Assembly: GCF_009916105.1 (NCBI RefSeq)
Contig: NZ_JAAAXQ010000015.1
Location: forward strand, 1 to 42,295
Origin: Streptomyces sp. GC420
Lineage (GTDB): Bacteria; Actinomycetota; Actinomycetes; Streptomycetales; Streptomycetaceae
Reading direction: 5' to 3'
DNA length: 42,295 nucleotides
Shown here piece by piece: positions 1-7,986 of this stretch. The notes under the pieces were generated by a model, which ran no database searches, had not been told where the DNA came from, and saw nothing but the letters and a program-made list of their open reading frames with translations. The position numbers were made by a program, and so were the translations under genes. Position 1 is the first letter of the stretch. The number at the start of each line of letters is the position of its first letter.

Positions 1-474
1 GCCCGGGCCGGAACGCACGGTCGCGGCAGCGGTGCCCGCGGGCAGCAGCTGTGATCCGCTCCGCAGCACGAAGACGGCGTAGTACGCGAGCAGGGCACCC
101 GTCATCAGCGGCACCCCCGAGCCGCCGTGTCCCGAGTGCGCCCCCGGCGCTCCCGCGGCCATGGCCACCGCCATGTAGACCATGGCCAGCGAACCCACGA
201 GGTGGTGGAGATGGTGGCCGCCGCCACGGACGAGCCACGCCTCACGCACCGCGGTGGCGCCGAACACCACCGCGTACGGGATCCAGGCCCAGGGCGGCGG
301 CGACAGCACGGCCGTGGGAACCGCCATCGCCGCCATCGCGAAGCCCATCAACGCCTCGCCGCGGGCCTGGGCGCGCTGTCCGCGATCACCGGCGCGCATC
401 CGCAGCAGGCAGTAGGAGCCCGTCGCCGCGCACACCCCCACGAGCAGCCAGCCGGCCATCGCCGGTCCGTGCAC
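1..474 (-). CDS. DUF5134-type integral membrane protein (partial, C-terminus off the window)
   Basis: The reverse strand reads continuously from a GTG at 474 to the window edge, about 158 codons without a stop. A GGGGAGG ribosome site lies 6 nt before the GTG; an ATG at 459 is an alternative. The translation shows several hydrophobic segments, Met-rich helices (GEALMGFAMAAMAVPTAV) and a His-rich patch (GGGHHLHHLVGSLAM) followed by a second one (GAHSGHGG). This is the look of the actinobacterial DUF5134 family of small polytopic membrane proteins, whose conserved His and Met residues suggest metal handling; that role is inference. The C-terminus is missing because the window starts here. Confidence 0.8.
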   Translation of the reverse strand, partial: MHGPAMAGWLLVGVCAATGSYCLLRMRAGDRGQRAQARGEALMGFAMAAMAVPTAVLSPPPWAWIPYAVVFGATAVREAWLVRGGGHHLHHLVGSLAMVYMAVAMAAGAPGAHSGHGGSGVPLMTGALLAYYAVFVLRSGSQLLPAGTAAATVRSGPG

Positions 475-903
475 CGGGCACCTCCCCGCTCGACGACGAT
501 GTCGTCGGGGTGATGCCCGGGCCGGCGGGAGGCGTATGCGAGCGCAAGGGAGTACACGGGGAGCACACGGGTGGTGCGCACCCCGGCGCCGGGGCGGATC
601 CGGCCGCGGCGCGCGAGGCCCGTCCCGGCCACGAGGGCCGGAGCCGGACGGCGTTCCCTTCGGGTGGGAGGCGGCCGGATCGTTCGTACCGGCGGCGCGT
701 CGCCGCGTCCGCGGACCGCGCGCGGCACGAAGGCGCCGGAGCGCGCACCGTCGAGTGCGAGCGGCGGCCCGGCAGGGCGGTCAGCCGTTCGAGGCTGAAC
801 GGCTCCGCGTCGAAGGGCCCGCGGCCGAGTCGCCCCCGACCGCGCCCGCGGCGCCCCGCCGGTCGTGCCGGGGCGCCGCGGCGGGCAGCGCGGAGCCGCG
901 CGG
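475..903. other. Intergenic, no gene seen
   Basis: The 429-bp gap lies between the start of the DUF5134 gene and the end of the VOC gene, both on the minus strand. Long open frames exist on both strands but are Arg/Pro/Gly-rich, lack a ribosome site and resemble nothing I recognise. I see no convincing promoter or terminator. Confidence 0.5.
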
Positions 904-1296
904 TCAGAGGCCGGGGCGGTGGCGCAGGGGGTGATCCGGCGGAACCTCGACCACCGCGATCCTGACGCCGTCCGGATCCGCGATCCACATCTCGATCAGG
1001 CCCCAGGGCTCCCGCCTGGGCGGCCGGAGCACCTCCACCCCGCGCGACGACAGCTCGCGGTGCGCCGCCTCGGCGTCGGCGACCTGCAGCCACAGCTGCA
1101 GGCCGGGCGCCGGCGGCGCGTCCGAGTGCCCGGACACCTCGAGGAAGCCGCCGCCGAGGAAGAAGACCGTGCCCCGCGTGGGTCCCGTCCCGAACTCCCG
1201 GTACACCTCGAGGCCCAGGGCCTCGAGGTAGAAGGCGCGGGAACGCTCCGGGTCCGTCGGACGCAGCAGGATCCTGCTGCTCAGCACATGCACCAT
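904..1296 (-). CDS. VOC-superfamily (glyoxalase/bleomycin-resistance fold) protein
   Basis: A 130-aa protein from ATG 1296 (MVHVLSSRILLRPTDP) to TGA. It has the paired beta-alpha-beta-beta-beta arrangement of the vicinal oxygen chelate superfamily: RILLRPTDPERSRAFYLEAL at the start, a central GGGFLEVSGH strand, then ELSSRGVEVLRPP and WIADPDGVRIAVVEV near the end. The final motif (DPDG-x-I-x-x-VE) is the usual C-terminal signature. The family includes lyases, dioxygenases and antibiotic-binding proteins, so substrate cannot be assigned. An in-frame ATG at 1308 is an alternative start. It is divergent from the GNAT gene, with about 130 bp between them. Confidence 0.85.
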   Translation of the reverse strand: MVHVLSSRILLRPTDPERSRAFYLEALGLEVYREFGTGPTRGTVFFLGGGFLEVSGHSDAPPAPGLQLWLQVADAEAAHRELSSRGVEVLRPPRREPWGLIEMWIADPDGVRIAVVEVPPDHPLRHRPGL

Positions 1297-1426
1297 GCCC
1301 CGGACCATAGGCCCGCGCGCCGGGGTTAGTCTCGTGGGACTCGCGCGGGGATTTCCGGCCGCGGAGACGTGAAGAAGTGAACCATCGCCGCACCGCGGTG
1401 CGCGAAGTGCACAAGGAGAGCGCCGC

Positions 1427-1978
1427 ATGGACACCACCCAGCGACCGGCCACCGGGGAACTCGTCTTCCGGGAGGCCGCCGAGACCGACGCGGCGACACT
1501 GGTCGAGCTCGTCGAGTCGGCGTACCGCGGCGACTCCAGCCGCGCCGGGTGGACGACCGAGGCGGACATCCTCCAGGGGCAGCGAACCGACCCGGAGGGG
1601 GTGCTCGACGTCATCAGGGCGCCCGGCAGCAGGCTGCTCGTGGTGGAGCGGGACGGCGAGGCCGTGGCCTGCTGCCAGCTGGAGCACCGGGGGGAGCACG
1701 CCTACTTCGGCATGTTCGCCGTCCGGCCCGGCCTGCAGGGCGCCGGCCTCGGCAAGGTGATCATCGCCGAGGCCGAGCGGATCGTGCGTGAGGAGTGGGG
1801 AGCGCGGGAGATGCAGATGACGGTGATCTCCGTGCGGGAGGACCTGATCGCGTGGTACGAGCGGCGCGGCTACCGGCGTACGGGGAAGAGGTCCCCGTTC
1901 CCGTACGGGGACGAGCGGTTCGGCATCCCGCAGCGGGACGACCTGGAGTTCGAGCTGCTGGCCAAGCCGCTGGACTGA
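1427..1978 (+). CDS. GNAT-family N-acetyltransferase
   Basis: A 183-aa protein from ATG 1427, preceded by AAGGAGAG with normal spacing. The acetyl-CoA-binding motif A is clear: a beta strand HAYFGMFAVRPGLQG followed by Q-G-A-G-L-G-K (Q/R-x-x-G-x-G/A type), then helix VIIAEAERIVREEWGA. The C-terminal motif B holds VISVREDLIAWYERRGYRRTGKR, with the Tyr used as general acid in many members. The acyl acceptor is unknown. The gene is single and convergent with the phosphodiesterase; a stem-loop lies in the gap. Confidence 0.9.
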   Translation: MDTTQRPATGELVFREAAETDAATLVELVESAYRGDSSRAGWTTEADILQGQRTDPEGVLDVIRAPGSRLLVVERDGEAVACCQLEHRGEHAYFGMFAVRPGLQGAGLGKVIIAEAERIVREEWGAREMQMTVISVREDLIAWYERRGYRRTGKRSPFPYGDERFGIPQRDDLEFELLAKPLD

Positions 1979-2070
1979 CCGGCCCGGCCTGACCGGGATT
2001 TCGGCGGCACCCGTCGCAGGGCCGGGGCCCGGGCCCGCCGGGGAGTCCCCGGGCCGCAGCACACGCCGCG

Positions 2071-2095
2071 GCGGAGCGCCCCCGTGTCGCTCCGC
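2071..2095. terminator. Stem-loop between convergent genes (likely bidirectional terminator)
   Basis: GCGGAGCG at 2071-2078 pairs perfectly with CGCTCCGC at 2088-2095 around a 9-nt C-rich loop. It lies between the end of the acetyltransferase gene and the end of the phosphodiesterase gene. There is no U-tract, as is usual for Streptomyces terminators. A competing C5/G5 pairing (2076-2084 with 2100-2108) also exists. Confidence 0.55.
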
Positions 2096-2173
2096 GAGGC
2101 GGGGGCACCCGGCGTCCCCGGCCGTGAGCGCGGCTCGGCGTCCCCGGCGGTGGAAGCGGACGGCCCCTTGGTC

Positions 2174-2857
2174 CTAGGCCGTGAAGCGGCCCGTCCGCTT
2201 GATCTCGGGGTTGTCGGTCGTCGCGCCGTCCAGCTGGAGGGCGCGCGCCAGCCGCAGATCGTCCTGCGTATTGACCACCCAGCCGAAGACCCGCAGACCG
2301 GCCGCGTGCGCGCGCTCCACGATCTCCAGGGTGAGGCGGCGGATGTTGAGCACCAGCGCGACCGCGTCGACGGCCAGCGCGCGGTCCACGACATCGATGC
2401 CATAGCGGCTGGCAACGAGCATGGTGCGCACGCCCGGCACCAGCCGGGAGATCTCGGCGATGGCCTCGTCGTGGAAGGACAGGACGTCCACCCGCTCGGC
2501 GAGGCCGCGGGAGTTCATGACCCCGGCCAGGGCGCGTGCGGCCGCCACGTCCTTGATCTCGGCCTGCAGCGGCGACTTCACCGCTTCGAGGACCTCCTCG
2601 AAGACGGGGATCCGCTCGCCCTGCCCTGCGTCCAGCTCCCGCAGTTCGGCCAGGGTGAAGTCGTTGATCGCGCCGCGCCCGTCCGTCGTGCGGTCCACCG
2701 TGGCGTCGTGCATCACGACGAGAGCGCCGTCCTTGCTCAGATGCAGATCGAGTTCGATGACGTCCAGACCCTCGTGCTCCGCGCGCACGAAGGAGCGCAG
2801 GGTGTTCTCCGGCTCCACGCCCATGACCCCGCGATGACCGATGGTGAGGAAAGTCAA
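2174..2857 (-). CDS. Glycerophosphodiester phosphodiesterase (GDPD family)
   Basis: Hydrolyses glycerophosphodiesters to glycerol 3-phosphate and an alcohol. The protein shows the family hallmarks: IGHRGVMGVEPENT at the N-terminus (catalytic His-Arg and the E-N-T metal site), then VIELDLHLSKDG (E-x-D metal ligands) and VVMHDATVDRTTDG (second catalytic His). The barrel closes with VFGWVVNTQDDLRLA and DGATTDNPEI. No signal peptide is visible, so it is probably cytosolic. The best start is TTG 2857, directly before TFLTIGHRG; upstream in-frame sequence is Arg-rich and does not look coded. Length is 227 aa, typical for short cytosolic GDPDs. Confidence 0.9.
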   Translation of the reverse strand: MTFLTIGHRGVMGVEPENTLRSFVRAEHEGLDVIELDLHLSKDGALVVMHDATVDRTTDGRGAINDFTLAELRELDAGQGERIPVFEEVLEAVKSPLQAEIKDVAAARALAGVMNSRGLAERVDVLSFHDEAIAEISRLVPGVRTMLVASRYGIDVVDRALAVDAVALVLNIRRLTLEIVERAHAAGLRVFGWVVNTQDDLRLARALQLDGATTDNPEIKRTGRFTA

Positions 2858-3141
2858 GGCTGTCTCGCTTCCGTCGACGGCGGCTCGCGCGCGGTCGTCC
2901 GGCCGCGCGGCAGACCGCAGCCTAATCGCCGGGCCGCCCGATGTGACCCATCCCGGGCCGCGTCCGGCACAGCCGCGTCCCGGTTGTCCGGTCCTCACCG
3001 GCCGCCGCCACGGCTCACGCGTGCGCGGGCGACTCCTCACCCGTGCGTGGGCGCGTCACGCCTGCCTTGACGGCCCGCGAGATCGACAGGAAAAACAGCG
3101 GTAAACGTGTCGATGGGCAGAACATTTTCCGGCATCCCCAC
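2858..3141. other. Intergenic between divergent genes
   Basis: This stretch separates the GDPD gene from the promoter of the DUF6421 operon. From about 3090 it becomes less GC-rich (around AAACAGCGGTAAACG), as expected for a promoter region. No coding sequence is supported. Confidence 0.5.
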
Positions 3142-3171
3142 TTGAGTCGAAGAACCTCGCATGGATACGGT
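3142..3171 (+). promoter_or_regulatory. Predicted promoter of the DUF6421 operon
   Basis: TTGAGT at 3142-3147 and TACGGT at 3166-3171 are separated by 18 bp. They fit the Streptomyces housekeeping (HrdB-type) consensus TTGACN / TANNNT. Predicted transcription start is near 3178, with the SD GGAGGA at 3195-3200. Confidence 0.55.
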
Positions 3172-3189
3172 GTCCCCACGCGAGGTTCT
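3151..3189. repeat. 10-bp perfect inverted repeat spanning the promoter -10 region
   Basis: AGAACCTCGC (3151-3160) and GCGAGGTTCT (3180-3189) are exact reverse complements, 19 bp apart. The left arm lies between the predicted -35 and -10, the right arm just after the predicted start of transcription. Bound protein would block RNA polymerase, so it looks like an operator. An RNA hairpin is less likely because the left arm should not be transcribed. Confidence 0.75.
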
Positions 3190-3206
3190 CCTGTGGAGGA
3201 AGAGTG

Positions 3207-4601
3207 ATGACGGAAATTCTTGTGCAGACCGGTGCGGATGTGGCGCCGCCCGCCCAGAAGGTGGTCGAGCACCCCGCCTGGACGGTGCTCAAGGATGCCG
3301 TGGAGGAGATCCGCCCCTGGCAGTCGAAGGACGGCTCGATCGACTTCGCCGCCGAGGGCGCGCCGGACCGTGCCACCGCCGAGCGGCTCGTCGACCGTGT
3401 GATATCCGCCGTCGAGGAGCTCGCCCCGCTGCTGCCGCACAACGCGGACTACCACAAGGCGCTCGTCGAGGACCTGCGGCGCTGGGCCGAGGGTGGTTTC
3501 GCGGTGCCCGACTTCCTCGACTCCCTGCTCGTCTTCCAGCCGGCCGCCCAGCGGGCCGACGGCCTGCAGCACCTGGTCGTCTTCCCCATGTACACCCAGA
3601 ACGGCAACCCGGACCGCAACCTCGAGGCGGTCGTGCTGCGCATGGTGTGGCCCGAGTGGCTCGCCGAGCTCGAGCGCACCCGCTACGACAACCCGCTCTT
3701 CTGCGGCATCACCTTCGAGGACTTCACCTCCGGCTACGACACCAACTCGGCGGTCCTCTTCCCCGAGACCGTGGCCGTGCGCGAGGCCCCGGAGCGCTTC
3801 ACCTGGGGCGGCATCTTCTGCGACCGCGAGGCGGCCCGCTTCCGCAAGGTGACCGACGCGGCCGTCGGTGTCCTCGGCCTGGAGCTCCCCGACGACATCC
3901 GGGAGATGGTCGGCGACCAGGAGCGCTGCCAGCAGGCCTTCGTCCTGTGGGACATGATCCACGACCGCGCCCACAGCCACGGCGACCTGCCCTTCGACCC
4001 GTTCATGATCAAGCAGCGCCAGCCGTTCTGGATGTACGGCCTCGAGGAACTGCGCTGTGACCTCACCGCCTTCAAGGAGGCCGTGAAGCTGGAGGCCGAC
4101 GGCGTCCCGCAGGGGCGTGACGTGCAGTTCGCCGTGCTCTTCGACCGGATGTTCCGCTTCCCCGTGACCGGTGACCGGGTCCGCAACTACGACGGCCTCG
4201 GCGGCCAGCTCCTCTTCGCCTACCTCCACAAGCACGACGTGGTGCGCTGGACGGACAACACGCTGAAGATCGACTGGGAGCGGGCGCCGCAGATCACCAA
4301 CCAGCTCTGCGCCGAGATCGAGACGCTCTACCGGGACGGCATCGACCGGCCCAAGCTGGTGCACTGGTTCGCCGGGTACGAACTGGTCTCCCGCTACCTC
4401 GCGCCGCACCCCGGCTCCCGCTGGGCCAAGGGCCCCGAGGGCCTCGACGTCATGCAGCCGCCCCGGAAACTGGTGGACGACGTGCTTCCGGACGAATTTC
4501 CGCTCAGCATGTTCTATGAGGCACTCTCCAAGAAGCTGAAGAATGTGATCGCATCCACCAGGGGCATCACGGCGGAGAGTGCCGAGCGGGCGGCAGCGTG
4601 A
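3207..4601 (+). CDS. DUF6421 family protein (possible metalloenzyme)
   Basis: A 464-aa soluble protein with no signal peptide or membrane segment; I recognise it as the uncharacterised actinobacterial DUF6421 family. ATG 3207 is preferred over GTG 3204 because GGAGGA lies 6 nt before it. It contains H252-D-R-A-H256 and, 24 residues on, E280-E281-L-R-C-D-L, followed by GLGGQLLFAYLHKHDVVRW. An H-x3-H helix followed by E-E-x-R-x-D-L resembles the zinc site of gluzincin peptidases, especially M49 (dipeptidyl-peptidase III-like) proteins; the first Glu of HExxH is Asp here. That parallel is my inference. It is the first gene of an operon with an SDR and a threonine-aldolase-like enzyme. Confidence 0.85.
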   Translation: MTEILVQTGADVAPPAQKVVEHPAWTVLKDAVEEIRPWQSKDGSIDFAAEGAPDRATAERLVDRVISAVEELAPLLPHNADYHKALVEDLRRWAEGGFAVPDFLDSLLVFQPAAQRADGLQHLVVFPMYTQNGNPDRNLEAVVLRMVWPEWLAELERTRYDNPLFCGITFEDFTSGYDTNSAVLFPETVAVREAPERFTWGGIFCDREAARFRKVTDAAVGVLGLELPDDIREMVGDQERCQQAFVLWDMIHDRAHSHGDLPFDPFMIKQRQPFWMYGLEELRCDLTAFKEAVKLEADGVPQGRDVQFAVLFDRMFRFPVTGDRVRNYDGLGGQLLFAYLHKHDVVRWTDNTLKIDWERAPQITNQLCAEIETLYRDGIDRPKLVHWFAGYELVSRYLAPHPGSRWAKGPEGLDVMQPPRKLVDDVLPDEFPLSMFYEALSKKLKNVIASTRGITAESAERAAA

Positions 4602-4633
4602 GCGCCGGCCGCGGTCCGGAGAGGGGAACGGCC

Positions 4634-5389
4634 ATGGCCGAGGGGAACAACTGGGGTCTCGACGGGGCGGTGGTGGCGGTCGCCGGTGCCGCCGGGCCCG
4701 CGGGGCGGGCCGCGCTGCTGCGGCTCGCCGAGGCGGGCGCCACCGTCTTCGCGGCCGACGCGGACGCCGCGCGCCTCGCCGAGGCCGTGGACGCCGCGCG
4801 GTACGCGCACGGCGGCGCCACCGTCATCGGTGACACGGTCGACCTGCTCGACCTCGGCGCCACCCGGGACTGGGCGGACCGCATCGAGAAGGAGTACGGG
4901 CACGTCGACGGTCTGGTGCACCTCGTCGGCGGCTGGCGCGGCAGCGCCACCTTCGCCGAGACCGACCTGGACGACTGGACGCTGCTGGAGAAGCTGCTGA
5001 TCCGCACCGTGCAGCACACCTCCCTCGCCTTCCAGGCCGGCCTCGAACGCAGCGCCCGCGGCCGGTTCGTCCTGGTCAGCGCCGCAGGCGCCACGAAGCC
5101 CACGGCGGGCAACGCGGCCTACGGCGCGGCCAAGGCCGCGGCCGAGGCCTGGACCCTGGCACTCGCCGACGCCTTCGGAAAGGCCGGGGGCGGGGACGGA
5201 TCGCGAGCCGCGGCGACGATACTGATCGTCAAGGCGCTGGTGCACGACGCGATGCGTGCCGAGCGCCCGAACGCGAAGTTCGCGGGCTTCACCGACGTGA
5301 AGGACCTTGCCGAGGCCATCGCCGGCGTCTGGGACAAGCCCGCCAGTGAAGTGAACGGGATTCGCCAGTGGCTCACCCCCCAGCCGTGA
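4634..5389 (+). CDS. Short-chain dehydrogenase/reductase (SDR)
   Basis: A 251-aa classical SDR. The N-terminal Rossmann turn VVAVAGAAGPAGRAAL is a glycine-rich nucleotide-binding loop, although the usual TGxxxGxG is altered to AGAAGPAG. DTVDLLD marks the Asp contacting adenine. HLVGGW replaces NNAG. The catalytic residues are present: Ser in FVLVSAAGA, then Tyr163 and Lys167 in AAYGAAKAAAEAW. ATG 4634 with GGAGAGGGG upstream is chosen over a GTG at 4598 that overlaps the preceding stop. It sits 32 bp after the DUF6421 gene and overlaps the next gene by 22 bp, so the three are translationally coupled. Substrate unknown. Confidence 0.9.
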   Translation: MAEGNNWGLDGAVVAVAGAAGPAGRAALLRLAEAGATVFAADADAARLAEAVDAARYAHGGATVIGDTVDLLDLGATRDWADRIEKEYGHVDGLVHLVGGWRGSATFAETDLDDWTLLEKLLIRTVQHTSLAFQAGLERSARGRFVLVSAAGATKPTAGNAAYGAAKAAAEAWTLALADAFGKAGGGDGSRAAATILIVKALVHDAMRAERPNAKFAGFTDVKDLAEAIAGVWDKPASEVNGIRQWLTPQP

Positions 5390-6471
5390 GGCCGGACAAC
5401 AACCACCGGAGCCGGACCGACGCCCGGCGCCATCACGATCCGGAGGTGCGCGGCTTCGCCAGCGACAACTACGCGGGAGCCCATCCCGAGGTGCTCGCCG
5501 CGCTGGCCCTGGCCAACGGCGGCCACCAGGTCTCCTACGGCGACGACGACTACACCGAGCATCTGCAGCGGGTGATGCGCAGTCACTTCGGCCCGCTCGC
5601 CCAGGCCTACCCGGTCTTCAACGGCACCGGCGCCAACGTGGTCGCGCTCCAGGCCATGACCGACCGGTGGGGCGCGGTGATCTGTGCGGAGAGCGCGCAC
5701 ATCAACGTCGACGAGGGCGGCGCGCCGGAGCGTGTCGGCGGTCTCAAGCTGCTCACCGTCCCCACCCCGGACGGCAAGCTCACCCCCGAGCTGATCGACC
5801 GGCAGGCGTACGGCTGGGACGACGAACACCGCGCCATGCCGCAGGTCGTGTCCATCACCCAGAACACCGAGCTCGGCACGGTCTACACGCCCGGAGAGAT
5901 CCGGGCCATCTGCGAGCACGCGCACGGCCTCGGCATGAAGGTGCACCTCGACGGCGCCCGGATAGCCAACGCCGCGGCGTCCCTCGACGTGCCGATGCGG
6001 ACCTTCACCAACACGGTGGGCGTGGACGTCCTGTCGTACGGGGGAACGAAGAACGGCATGCTCTTCGGCGAGGCCGTGATCGTCCTCGACCCCGACTCGG
6101 TGCGCGCCATGCGGCATCTGCGCAAGCTGTCCATGCAGCTCGCCTCCAAGATGCGTTTCATCTCGGTGCAGCTGGAGGCGCTGCTCGCGAAGGACCTGTG
6201 GCTGCGCAACGCCCGGCACTCCAACGCCATGGCGCAGCGCCTGGCCGAGGGTGTCCGGGCGGTGGACGGCGTGGAGATCCTCCATCCCGTCCAGGCCAAT
6301 GCCGTCTTCGCGAGGCTGCCGCAGGAGGTCAGCCGACGGCTGCAGAAGCGCTACCGCTTCTACTTCTGGAACGAGACGGCCGGCGACGTGCGCTGGATGT
6401 GCTCCTTCGACACCACCGATGACGACGTGGACGGCTTCGTCATGGCACTCAAGGAGGAAATGGCCAGGTGA
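5368..6471 (+). CDS. Threonine-aldolase/beta-eliminating-lyase family PLP enzyme
   Basis: A 367-aa fold-type I PLP enzyme of the low-specificity L-threonine aldolase group, which splits beta-hydroxy amino acids into glycine and an aldehyde. Seen: NYAGAHPEVLAAL at the N-terminus, YGDDDYTEHLQRVM, VFNGTGANVVALQAM (phosphate-binding region), ESAHINVDEGGAPE (His stacking on PLP), KVHLDGARIANAA (Asp holding the pyridine nitrogen) and SYGGTKNGM with the Schiff-base Lys228. The start is GTG 5368, inside the SDR gene. Partnering with an SDR suggests oxidation or reduction of a beta-hydroxy or beta-keto amino acid, which is inference. A stem-loop covers its stop codon. Confidence 0.9.
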   Translation: MAHPPAVRPDNNHRSRTDARRHHDPEVRGFASDNYAGAHPEVLAALALANGGHQVSYGDDDYTEHLQRVMRSHFGPLAQAYPVFNGTGANVVALQAMTDRWGAVICAESAHINVDEGGAPERVGGLKLLTVPTPDGKLTPELIDRQAYGWDDEHRAMPQVVSITQNTELGTVYTPGEIRAICEHAHGLGMKVHLDGARIANAAASLDVPMRTFTNTVGVDVLSYGGTKNGMLFGEAVIVLDPDSVRAMRHLRKLSMQLASKMRFISVQLEALLAKDLWLRNARHSNAMAQRLAEGVRAVDGVEILHPVQANAVFARLPQEVSRRLQKRYRFYFWNETAGDVRWMCSFDTTDDDVDGFVMALKEEMAR

Positions 6472-6483
6472 CCTGACCTGGCC
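6462..6483 (+). terminator. Terminator overlapping the aldolase stop codon
   Basis: GGCCAGGT (6462-6469) pairs perfectly with ACCTGGCC (6476-6483) around a 6-nt loop that contains the stop codon. It ends the DUF6421 operon. Confidence 0.65.
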
Positions 6484-6518
6484 GGTCATGCATAAAGATA
6501 CGGGCCACCGGAAATCAA

Positions 6519-6548
6519 TTGATGTCCGGTGGTCCGCCCGTCTACCGT
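6519..6548 (+). promoter_or_regulatory. Predicted leaderless promoter of the transglutaminase-like gene
   Basis: TTGATG (6519-6524), an 18-bp spacer and TACCGT (6543-6548) are followed by 6 bp and then the ATG at 6555. Transcription would therefore begin at or next to the start codon. No Shine-Dalgarno sequence is present, which supports a leaderless mRNA. Confidence 0.6.
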
Positions 6549-6554
6549 GACGGC

Positions 6555-7154
6555 ATGGAGCTCATTCAGGAAGTGCCGCGGCTGGCGGCCTACCTTGCCG
6601 CGGACGACGCCATCGATCACCGGCACCCGCTGGTGCTGGAGACGGCCGCCCGGCTGCGCGCCCAAGCCCCGGACGCATACTCATACGCAAGGGCCGCCTT
6701 CGAATTCGTACGCGACACCGTCACGCACTCCCACGACGCGGGAGATCACCGGGTCACCTGGCGCGCCTCCGACGTGCTGGAGCAGGGCACCGGCATCTGC
6801 TACGCGAAGACCCACGCGCTGGCCGCCCTGCTGCGTGCCCGGTCCATCCCCGCGGGGCTGTGCTATCAACTGCTCGCCGATGACAAGGGCGGAGGCCACG
6901 TCGTGCACGGCCTTGTCGCGCTCAGGCTGCCGGAGCACGGCATGTGGGCCCGTCAGGACCCGCGCGGCAACAAGCCGGGAGTCGACGCGCGGTTCTCGCT
7001 GGACGAGGAGCGGCTGGCCTGGACCGTCCGGCCGGAGCTCGGTGAGGTGGACGGTGCAACGGTCCACGCCGCACCGCATCCGGTCGTTCTGGCGGCGCTG
7101 CGGTCCGCCCCCGACGGGCCGGCGCTGTGGAAAACGCTCCCCACCGCCCTGTGA
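6555..7154 (+). CDS. Transglutaminase-like domain protein
   Basis: A 199-aa protein with the transglutaminase-core triad: Cys in QGTGICYAKTHALAALLRA, His in GGGHVVHGLVALRL and Asp in WARQDPRGNKPG. Bacterial members of this fold are mostly cysteine proteases or amidases, so the reaction is not known. There is no signal peptide, implying a cytosolic role. In-frame upstream codons from 6519 are the promoter itself, so ATG 6555 is the start. It is convergent with the acyltransferase gene, 109 bp away. Confidence 0.88.
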   Translation: MELIQEVPRLAAYLAADDAIDHRHPLVLETAARLRAQAPDAYSYARAAFEFVRDTVTHSHDAGDHRVTWRASDVLEQGTGICYAKTHALAALLRARSIPAGLCYQLLADDKGGGHVVHGLVALRLPEHGMWARQDPRGNKPGVDARFSLDEERLAWTVRPELGEVDGATVHAAPHPVVLAALRSAPDGPALWKTLPTAL

Positions 7155-7263
7155 GCACGGTCTGACGGCGTGCCGCGGCCGGCCGCGCGGCGCCGGGCCA
7201 CGGCACCGCCCGGGCGCCGGGGTGCATGCGCCGCCCGGCGGTTGCGCGGTGGCCCTGGGAGGG

Positions 7264-7986
7264 TCAGCCGGCTTCGCGCAGCTGCGCGGGAGTCGGAGCG
7301 GTGCCCCCGAGATGAGCGGGGATCCACCAGGTGTCGTCCGCGTTCTTCGGACGCACCGGATAGGCGCGCTGCGCGGCCTCCAGCAACTCCTGCACCCGGT
7401 TGCGCAGTCGCTCGGTCAGCGACACGGCCGTCTCGCCGGGCTCCGGGGTCAGCGGCTCGCCCACTCGCATGGTGACCGGGATGTGGTTGCGACCCAGATT
7501 GCGAGGCCGGCCCTTGGTCCAGAGCCGCTGGGTGCCCCACAGCGCCATCGGGATCAGCGGAACGCCCGAGTCCAGGGCCATGCGCGCCGCACCCGACTTG
7601 AAGGTCTTCAGGGTGAAGGACTGGGAGATCGTCGCCTCGGGGAACACGCCGACGATCTCGCCGGAGCGCAGCGCGTCCAGCGCGTGGTCGAAGGCGGCCT
7701 CGCCCTGCCTGCGGTCCACCGGGATGTGCTTCATCGCGCGCATCAGCGGTCCGGAGACCTTGTGCCGGAACACCGACTCCTTGGCCATGAAGCGCACCAG
7801 GCGCTTGGACGGACGGGCCGTGAGCCCCGCGAAGATGAAGTCCAGATAGCCGATGTGGTTGCTCACCAGGACCGCACCGCCCTTGGGCGGGATGTGCTCG
7901 GTGCCCTTCATGTCGATCCGCAGATCCAGTGCCTTGAAGAGGGTGTGGGCGGCACCGACCACGGGCGGATAGACGAGCTCGGCCAT
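7264..7986 (-). CDS. PlsC-type lysophospholipid/1-acylglycerol-3-phosphate acyltransferase
   Basis: A 240-aa protein of the LPLAT superfamily, which transfers acyl chains from acyl-CoA or acyl-ACP to lysophosphatidate in phospholipid synthesis at the inner membrane face. The catalytic H-x4-D is in VSNHIGYLDFIF, the second motif is RFMAKESVFRHKVSGPLM, and the substrate-binding motif III is GVFPEATIS (F-P-E-G/A-T). A later PLIPMALWGTQRL gives motif IV. Start ATG 7986 follows GAAGGG with 7-nt spacing. The C-terminal tail (about residue 205 on) is Pro-rich and specific to the lineage. The in vivo acceptor is unproven. Confidence 0.92.
   Translation of the reverse strand: MAELVYPPVVGAAHTLFKALDLRIDMKGTEHIPPKGGAVLVSNHIGYLDFIFAGLTARPSKRLVRFMAKESVFRHKVSGPLMRAMKHIPVDRRQGEAAFDHALDALRSGEIVGVFPEATISQSFTLKTFKSGAARMALDSGVPLIPMALWGTQRLWTKGRPRNLGRNHIPVTMRVGEPLTPEPGETAVSLTERLRNRVQELLEAAQRAYPVRPKNADDTWWIPAHLGGTAPTPAQLREAG

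Noticed and set aside
386..2062. Long minus-strand open frame of over 550 codons
   Set aside because: It runs antisense or out of frame to the VOC and GNAT genes and is extremely Arg/Pro/Gly-rich. It is a by-product of high GC.
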